Source: Flavobacteriales bacterium (GTDB lineage Bacteria > Bacteroidota > Bacteroidia > Flavobacteriales_E > Vicingaceae). Taken from it: a stretch of 64,000 nucleotides of DNA. Both the position numbers and the translations under genes were made by a program. The notes beneath the pieces were generated by a model. That model saw only the letters and a program-made list of their open reading frames with translations. It did not search any database and was not told where the DNA came from. Shown here piece by piece: positions 58,512 to 64,000 of this stretch. Position 1 is the stretch's first letter; each line of letters begins with the position of its first letter. The stretch spans positions 1 through 64,000 of the forward strand of contig JACJZA010000014.1 in the NCBI GenBank assembly GCA_020635825.1, given 5' to 3'.

Positions 58512-60053
58512 TTATCCTGCCCAACCTTCTCTATCTAAACTTCTATATTGAATGGCTTCAGCAACATGTTGTGTTTTTATATCTTTTGAATTTTCTAAAT
58601 CAGCAATGGTTCTACTAACTTTTAAAATTCTATCGTATGCTCGAGCAGACAGACCTAATTTGTCCATAGCTTTTTTAAGTAAATCTTGAGCATCTTGATT
58701 AATCACACAAATTTCACGAAGTTGTTTTGCATTCATTTGTGCATTGGAATGGATTCCTTTGCTTTTTATAAATCTTTTTTCTTGAACTTTTCTAGCTAAA
58801 ATAACTCTATCTCTAATTTCACTACTTGATTCAGATGTTGTTTTAGTATTACTTAATTCTGAAAATGCAACAGGAGTTACTTCTACATGCAAATCAATTC
58901 TATCGAGAAGCGGTCCCGAAATTTTACTTAAATATTTTTGTACCACACCAGGAGAACAAACACAAACTTTCTCAGGGTGATTGTAATAACCGCATGGACA
59001 AGGATTCATTGATGCAACTAACATAAAACTAGCAGGATATTCCACTGTAAACTTAGCTCTTGAAATAGATACATTTCTATCCTCCAATGGTTGCCTCAAC
59101 ACCTCTAAAACTGTTCTTTTAAACTCGGGGAGTTCATCCAAAAATAACACGCCATTATGTGCCAATGAAATTTCTCCGGGCTGAGGAAATCCACCCCCTC
59201 CAACTAAAGCAACATCAGATATAGTATGGTGAGGTGAACGAAATGGACGAACACTTATTAATGAGGTTTCTTTGGCTAATTTTCCACCTACTGAATGGAT
59301 TTTAGTAGTTTCTAAAGCTTCATTCAATGACAATGGGGGTAAAATAGTAGGCAAGCGTTTTGCCAACATAGTTTTCCCTGCACCTGGAGGACCAATTAAA
59401 ATAACATTATGACCTCCAGCAGCTGCAATTTCTAAAGCTCTTTTAATGTTTTCTTGACCTTTAACATCAGCAAAATCAAAATCTACATTATTTAAATTCT
59501 CATAAAATTCTTTCCGAGTATCAATTTCTGTTTTTTTCAATTCATTATCACCATTAAAAAAGTCAATTGCCTCTTTAATATTATCAATTCCATAAACATT
59601 TATATCATTAACTATTGCAGCTTCTCTCGCATTTTCTTTAGGTAAAATAAACCCTTTAAAGCCTTCTTTTCTGGCCTGAATTGCAATTGGTAAAGCTCCT
59701 TTTATTGGCTGTAATCCTCCATCCAAAGACAATTCTCCCATGATGATATATTCTCCAATTTTATCCTCATTAATTTGACCAGATGCAGCTAATATCCCAA
59801 TTGCAATCGTTAAATCATATGCGGATCCCTCTTTACGAATATCAGCAGGGGCCATGTTCACCACAGTCTTTTTACCGGGCATTTTGTACCCAACATTTTT
59901 AAGTGCAGCTTCTATACGTTGTTGGCTTTCTTTTACTGCATTGTCAGGCAACCCTACCATGAAGAATTTCATCCCTCTATCAACATTAACTTCAACAGTA
60001 ATGGTAATAGCATCAACACCTACAACAGCACTTCCATAGGTTTTAACTAACAT
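58512..60053 (-). CDS. YifB/ComM-family magnesium-chelatase-like AAA+ ATPase
   Basis: 513 residues in three parts: an N-terminal ChlI-type/Lon-like domain (about 1-170; GLPDNAVKESQQRIEAALKN, VVNMAPADIRKEGSAYDL), the AAA+ core with Walker A GPPGAGKT at 221-228 and Walker B LFLDELPEF, and a C-terminal domain (from about 420). The cysteine cluster NPCPCGYYNHPEKVCVCSP is present, as usual. ComM homologues drive branch migration during natural transformation and are widespread in bacteria. It starts one base after the end of the MORN-repeat gene, so it is the third gene of a gmhA-MORN-yifB operon. Confidence 0.95.
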   Translation of the reverse strand: MLVKTYGSAVVGVDAITITVEVNVDRGMKFFMVGLPDNAVKESQQRIEAALKNVGYKMPGKKTVVNMAPADIRKEGSAYDLTIAIGILAASGQINEDKIGEYIIMGELSLDGGLQPIKGALPIAIQARKEGFKGFILPKENAREAAIVNDINVYGIDNIKEAIDFFNGDNELKKTEIDTRKEFYENLNNVDFDFADVKGQENIKRALEIAAAGGHNVILIGPPGAGKTMLAKRLPTILPPLSLNEALETTKIHSVGGKLAKETSLISVRPFRSPHHTISDVALVGGGGFPQPGEISLAHNGVLFLDELPEFKRTVLEVLRQPLEDRNVSISRAKFTVEYPASFMLVASMNPCPCGYYNHPEKVCVCSPGVVQKYLSKISGPLLDRIDLHVEVTPVAFSELSNTKTTSESSSEIRDRVILARKVQEKRFIKSKGIHSNAQMNAKQLREICVINQDAQDLLKKAMDKLGLSARAYDRILKVSRTIADLENSKDIKTQHVAEAIQYRSLDREGWAG

Positions 60054-62081
60054 CTAAAAACTTTTAAACGTATTCAACATTTCTTTTAAATCCCAAAATT
60101 CACCTTTAAACACTTCTTTACCTTCTTCATTCCAAACCTGTATACTTCCTTTACTATTTGGGTTAAGTAAAAATTTTGCTTTTAAATTTTTATTTTTGTA
60201 ATAAAATTTCCACTCCCCTATCTCCTCTCCATTTTTTAACTCTCCAACTTTTTCCAAATTTCCGTTTTCAAAATAAAACATCCACTTACCATCTCCTTTC
60301 CCTAATAAATATTTTCCATTAGAATAAATATTTCCATTTTCATACCACGTATTCCACTCTCCAATTTGATAACCCTCTGAATAACTTCCTTCTTGTTTCT
60401 TCACTCCATTATCATACCACTCTTGATATAAACCATTATAATAATTAGAGTTATAATTCACTTTTATTTTTTTATTTCCACTTTCATAAAACGATTCATA
60501 TTTCCCATTCACTAATCCATTATAATACTCAACTTGATATTCTAATTGACCATTATCAAAATACCCCTTACATAACCCATTTTTTTTATTATTAATCATT
60601 TGACCTTCAGATTGTATATTGCCATTTTCAAAATAGCTCACCCATTCACCATCGATAGAATCTAACTTGTAAGTTAGAACATAGGATAACTCTCCATTTT
60701 GATGCCACAATTTCCATTTATCATTTTTAAACCCATCAACATAAAATCCTTCAGATTTTAAATTACCGTTTTCATACCAATCCTTGTATACTCCGTGAAG
60801 AAGATCATTTTTATATATATATTCTGCTAAAAGCTGCCCATTCGAATAATATTCTTTCCATTTTCCAGTTTTTTTATTTTTATCATAATTAATATTCATT
60901 TTTAATCCCCCATTTTCATACCAATATTTTTGTTCACCTACCTTCTCTCCATTAATATAATTAATTTCTGAACTAATTTGACCATTTGGGAACCATTCTT
61001 TAAATACTCCATCAATTAATCCGTCTTTATAATTCACTTTTATTTCTGTCTTCCCTGATGGAAAAAACTGAGTAGTAATTCCATCTCTAAGTCCCCATTT
61101 GTATGGATGAACACCATTTAATTTCCCATTTTCAGAATAATAATAAGCTGTATCGATATATCTACCTTTATCATAATTTAAAATCATTTCAATATTACCA
61201 TTCTCATAAAAAAATTTCCACTGCTTATCTTCGAAATTATCATAATAAAAACCCTGGCTTTCAATATTTCCATTTTCATACCAACTAATATAATTATTTT
61301 CCTTTACCCCATTTTTATAGAATACTTCCTCCATAGGTTTTCCACTTTTAAAGTAACGTATCCATAACCCTTCTTTTTTGCCTTCTTTCATTTCTCCCTT
61401 GAGCTTCAATTCTCCATTACTATACCAATAATTCCAAATTCCTTCTTGTTTCCCCTCTATATAATTCCCTTCATGCATTTTCATCCCATTAGAATAATAA
61501 TTTGTCCAAGTACCATCCCAAATACCATTTTTATAATTTCCTACATACTTTTTAGTTTTATTATGAAAATAATATATCCATTCACCTACTTTTTTTTCAT
61601 TTAGATAATGACCCTCACATAGTAAATCACCATTTTCATAATATCTTTCATACTTACCATCAACTATTTTCTCATTTGGATAGACCCAATACACTAATTC
61701 ACCATCTTCATAATATTCATATGGTTCTGAAAAGTCAACAACCCCATTTATATAGTGACATTCAAATGTCTTAACCCCGTTAGAATCCCATGATATTGAA
61801 AGACCATTCAAGACCCCCATATTGTAATTTTCTTTAGAAAATAACTGCTTATTGGAATGATATGAGCTCCAAGTACCATGTGGTTTACCCTTTTTATAAA
61901 ACTCCTCATTTTCTAATATTCCTTCTTCGTTATTTCTTATTACTTTCCCATCAAACAGACCATCTTCATAATTAAAAACTGACTGAATATTACCATTATC
62001 CCAGTAATTAGTGATAGTTTGTGCATTTAGATTCTCAATAAAAAAAGAAAACAATAGAATACAAGCTATTTTTACTTTCAT
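60054..62081 (-). CDS. secreted protein made of MORN-variant (YwqK-type) repeats
   Basis: 675 residues with a signal peptide (MKVKIACILLFSFFIENLNA, cleaved near QT). Almost the whole mature protein is about 27 copies of a 23-residue motif, (Y/W)xxNGxxxxExxYxxGxxxGxWxxY, for example YYENGDLLCEGHYLNEKKVG and WYENGNIYSNGKYLLGKGDG. It is a longer relative of the lipoprotein at 13.4-14.6 kb. The MORN_2 family label antitoxin (YwqK) reflects only the repeat; no toxin gene is next to it. It overlaps gmhA by 4 bases and abuts yifB. Repeats of this type may be mis-assembled, so the copy number needs confirming. Confidence 0.75.
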   Translation of the reverse strand: MKVKIACILLFSFFIENLNAQTITNYWDNGNIQSVFNYEDGLFDGKVIRNNEEGILENEEFYKKGKPHGTWSSYHSNKQLFSKENYNMGVLNGLSISWDSNGVKTFECHYINGVVDFSEPYEYYEDGELVYWVYPNEKIVDGKYERYYENGDLLCEGHYLNEKKVGEWIYYFHNKTKKYVGNYKNGIWDGTWTNYYSNGMKMHEGNYIEGKQEGIWNYWYSNGELKLKGEMKEGKKEGLWIRYFKSGKPMEEVFYKNGVKENNYISWYENGNIESQGFYYDNFEDKQWKFFYENGNIEMILNYDKGRYIDTAYYYSENGKLNGVHPYKWGLRDGITTQFFPSGKTEIKVNYKDGLIDGVFKEWFPNGQISSEINYINGEKVGEQKYWYENGGLKMNINYDKNKKTGKWKEYYSNGQLLAEYIYKNDLLHGVYKDWYENGNLKSEGFYVDGFKNDKWKLWHQNGELSYVLTYKLDSIDGEWVSYFENGNIQSEGQMINNKKNGLCKGYFDNGQLEYQVEYYNGLVNGKYESFYESGNKKIKVNYNSNYYNGLYQEWYDNGVKKQEGSYSEGYQIGEWNTWYENGNIYSNGKYLLGKGDGKWMFYFENGNLEKVGELKNGEEIGEWKFYYKNKNLKAKFLLNPNSKGSIQVWNEEGKEVFKGEFWDLKEMLNTFKSF

Positions 62082-62650
62082 ATGCTTTCTTCAATAAAAT
62101 GAATTAATGAGTGGATGATTTTAATGTGAATTTCTTGAGCTCTGTCGGCGTATTTTGAACGAGGCGCACGTATTTCCATATCAGATATTTGAGCTATCCT
62201 CCCTCCGTCTTTTCCTGTTAATGCAACTACTTTCATTTGCTTATTTTTTGCTACTTCTATTGCTCTAATTACATTCTTAGAGTTTCCGCTAGTACTAATA
62301 GCTAATAAAATATCTCCTTTTTGTCCAATTGCATCTACATAACGTGAAAAAATTTCATCATAACCGTAATCGTTACCAACACATGATATGTGGGAGGCAT
62401 CTGAAATAGAAAGAGCTGCAATGGGTTTTCTGTTTTCTCGAAATCTACCCGAAAGTTCTTCAGCAAAGTGCATGGCATCACACATTGATCCTCCATTCCC
62501 ACAGGAAATTATTTTATTCCCATTTTTGATAGCATCAACCATCAAGGTACCAGCATTAACAATTTTTTTTAGATTTTGCTCATCTTCTAAAAATTGGTCT
62601 AAAATTTGTTTGGCTTCTGTAAAATTGTTTTTTACTAAATTTAAACTCAT
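62078..62650 (-). CDS. gmhA: phosphoheptose isomerase GmhA (SIS domain)
   Basis: Converts sedoheptulose 7-phosphate to D-glycero-D-manno-heptose 7-phosphate for LPS core (or S-layer/glycan) heptose. The 190-residue SIS protein has the family sequence NGGSMCDAMHFAEELSGRFRE (with the Glu metal/active-site residues), ISTSGNSKNVIRAIEVAK and the C-terminal QEIHIKIIHSLIHFIEE with the conserved His. Length is normal. It is the first gene of a three-gene operon with the MORN-repeat and yifB genes. Confidence 0.93.
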   Translation of the reverse strand: MSLNLVKNNFTEAKQILDQFLEDEQNLKKIVNAGTLMVDAIKNGNKIISCGNGGSMCDAMHFAEELSGRFRENRKPIAALSISDASHISCVGNDYGYDEIFSRYVDAIGQKGDILLAISTSGNSKNVIRAIEVAKNKQMKVVALTGKDGGRIAQISDMEIRAPRSKYADRAQEIHIKIIHSLIHFIEESI

Positions 62651-62692
62651 TATTTTAGATTAATTGGTGAATAAAATACAAAAAATATTTAC

Positions 62693-62700
62693 CAAATTTA
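62693..62700 (-). promoter_or_regulatory. putative -7 box of the gmhA operon
   Basis: On the minus strand TAAATTTG matches TAnnTTTG, 42 bases ahead of the gmhA ATG at 62650. No -33 TTG is evident. Confidence 0.4.
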
Positions 62701-62752
62701 GATAATAAATAAAGTATTTCTATTTTTATAAACACTTTTAAGACGATTTGCT

Positions 62753-63199
62753 ATGAAGAAGATATTACTCAGTTTATTTACTGTTGCCATTTTAAGTGGT
62801 GTGAATGCTCAAACAGAAGATGAAAATCAAGTAACATGTTACCAAAAATATGCAGAAGCATTTGAAAAAAGAGGTGCTTACGATGTGGAAGATGGAACTT
62901 ACAACGACGTTATTATTACGTTTAGAAAAGGAAGTATGGCTGATTGCTTTTACGGAAAAGTAAATGTTAAAAACGGAAACATTGTTACTTCTGAAATTTA
63001 TCTAAAATTCGAAGATGATTCATATGAAAAAGTAGAAAGAAAATTCCGTTATCCTAATCAAATTATTAGTGTTATTAATGGAATGAGTCAAACAATTGTA
63101 ACTGTAGATGACGAATTGATTGATGTGCTTTTCCCTAAAAAGATTAAACCAAAAAAGAAATCATACATCAAAGCTGCTGACCCCACTTTTGATTTATAA
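62753..63199 (+). CDS. small secreted protein, unknown
   Basis: 148 residues with a Sec signal peptide (MKKILLSLFTVAILSGVNAQ). The mature part is lysine/acid-rich with two cysteines (VTCYQKYAEAFEKRGAY and MADCFYGKVNVKNG), and ends KKKSYIKAADPTFDL. No family is recognised; similar small secreted proteins are common in Flavobacteriales. It is monocistronic, divergent from gmhA, and ends at a terminator. Confidence 0.7.
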   Translation: MKKILLSLFTVAILSGVNAQTEDENQVTCYQKYAEAFEKRGAYDVEDGTYNDVIITFRKGSMADCFYGKVNVKNGNIVTSEIYLKFEDDSYEKVERKFRYPNQIISVINGMSQTIVTVDDELIDVLFPKKIKPKKKSYIKAADPTFDL

Positions 63200-63208
63200 G
63201 ATATTTAC

Positions 63209-63243
63209 AAAAAAGAGGGGAAGTTAAACTTCCCCTCTTTTTT
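63209..63243. terminator. bidirectional rho-independent terminator
   Basis: AAAAAAGAGGGGAAGTT (63209-63225), a short AT loop, AACTTCCCCTCTTTTTT (63227-63243): a 17-bp stem between the convergent secreted-protein and kbl genes. Confidence 0.92.
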
Positions 63244-64000
63244 AATTTATTACTCCTAATTCTTTTCCAATTTTTTCAAATGCTGCTAAAGCTTTGTCTA
63301 AGTGTTCTTTATTATGGGCAGCGGAAATTTGCACTCTAATTCTAGCTAATTCTTTAGGAACAACCGGGTAAAAGAATCCTATCGCATAAACACCTTCTTT
63401 TAATAGCATGTCAGCAAATTTTTGAGCTAATTTAGCATCATAAAGCATAACCGGAACAATTGCAGAATCTCCATCTCTAATCTCAAGTCCTATTTTTTTA
63501 ATCCCTTCTTTAAAATAATTAATATTCCATTCCAATTTATCTCTCAACTCTGTTGTGCTACTTAATAAATCGAAAACTTCAATAGCTGCACCAACAATTA
63601 CTGGCGACAAAGAATTAGAGAACAAATAAGGACGAGAACGTTGACGTAACATATCAATTATTTCTTTTTTCCCTGAAGTAAAACCACCCATAGCACCACC
63701 TAATGCTTTTCCAAGGGTAGAAGTAATAATATCTACTCTATCCATTACTCCACAATGTTCGTGAGTACCTCTACCGGTTTTTCCAATAAACCCTGTAGCA
63801 TGAGAATCATCAACCATTACCAAAGCATCATATTTCTCTGCTAAATCGCAAATTTTATCCAACTTTGCTACATATCCATCCATACTGAAAACACCATCGG
63901 TAACTATTATTCTATTTCGTTGAGCTTGCGCTTTTTTCAGCTGTTCTTCTAAATCTGCCATGTCGCTATTTTTATAACGATAACGATGAGCTTTACACAA
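63242..64000 (-). CDS. kbl: 2-amino-3-ketobutyrate CoA ligase (glycine C-acetyltransferase), C-terminal part
   Basis: PLP-dependent alpha-oxoamine synthase; Kbl splits 2-amino-3-ketobutyrate with CoA into glycine and acetyl-CoA in threonine breakdown. The 252 residues visible are the C-terminal two-thirds of a protein normally near 397 residues, and the gene runs off the right edge. VMVDDSHATGFIGKTGRGTH and TSTLGKALGGAMGG (PLP-lysine, residue 98 of the fragment) and the ending PVVPKELARIRVQISAAHNK are characteristic and favour Kbl over serine palmitoyltransferase or KAPA synthase, though this subgroup is hard to split. Its stop lies just inside the terminator's T-run. Confidence 0.9.
   Translation of the reverse strand: MCKAHRYRYKNSDMADLEEQLKKAQAQRNRIIVTDGVFSMDGYVAKLDKICDLAEKYDALVMVDDSHATGFIGKTGRGTHEHCGVMDRVDIITSTLGKALGGAMGGFTSGKKEIIDMLRQRSRPYLFSNSLSPVIVGAAIEVFDLLSSTTELRDKLEWNINYFKEGIKKIGLEIRDGDSAIVPVMLYDAKLAQKFADMLLKEGVYAIGFFYPVVPKELARIRVQISAAHNKEHLDKALAAFEKIGKELGVIN

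Overview
The window looks like a chromosomal segment of an AT-rich marine or freshwater Bacteroidota, most likely of the Flavobacteriales. The evidence is type IX secretion (T9SS) hallmarks (a giant SprB-repeat adhesin with a CHU_C-type C-terminal domain, a PorP/SprF protein, a subtilase with a type A sorting domain), the purH-mreBCD-mrdA-rodA gene order, a large SecA with a C-terminal zinc motif, monomeric isocitrate dehydrogenase, DUF4286 and DUF420 proteins, and TAnnTTTG-type promoter -7 boxes. No rRNA or tRNA genes were recognised.

Layout. 1-8.2 kb: a minus-strand thiamine operon read from a TPP riboswitch at about 8.11 kb (thiS-thiC-unknown-short thiE-thiD-thiE-thiG-small membrane protein-thiH), followed by a DUF1801 gene and the start of a lipoprotein gene at the left edge. 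8.2-16.7 kb: a beta-barrel protein, monomeric icd, rpmB, a secreted aminopeptidase P, a MORN/YwqK-type lipoprotein and recQ. 16.9-25 kb: kdsD (LPS precursor) and the rod-shape operon purH, mreB, mreC, mreD, mrdA, rodA. 25-28 kb: small proteins, a biotin carboxyl carrier protein and an alpha/beta hydrolase. 28.1-39.3 kb: a 3410-residue adhesin with 38 SprB-like repeats, and its PorP/SprF partner. 39.3-40.8 kb: a two-gene element with integron-cassette-like ends. 40.8-47.2 kb: a very large outer-membrane protein, an oligopeptide-binding lipoprotein and a secreted YD-like protein. 47.2-50.2 kb: a three-gene operon headed by a Cys-rich lipoprotein behind a pentanucleotide repeat, then DUF420 and cyoE. 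50.4-64 kb: secA, a PagL-like deacylase, a T9SS subtilase, yifB, a long MORN-repeat protein, gmhA, a small secreted protein and a partial kbl.

How it fits together. Most of the window is housekeeping: cofactor synthesis, peptidoglycan elongation, LPS core sugars, protein export and heme O synthesis. The accessory signals are: (1) the 39,323-40,825 element, whose two ends would join into a perfect 10-bp complementary R''/R' pair, as expected of a circularised integron cassette; (2) the Cys-rich lipoprotein operon at 47.26-48.68 kb, whose last ~65 residues carry nine cysteines in a layout reminiscent of halocin C8 and which sits behind a possibly phase-variable promoter; (3) a higher-order periodicity (about four repeats, ~0.9 kb) in the giant adhesin; and (4) TGTCATTCTGA-ended palindromic intergenic repeats, one of which separates the TPP riboswitch from the operon it should control.
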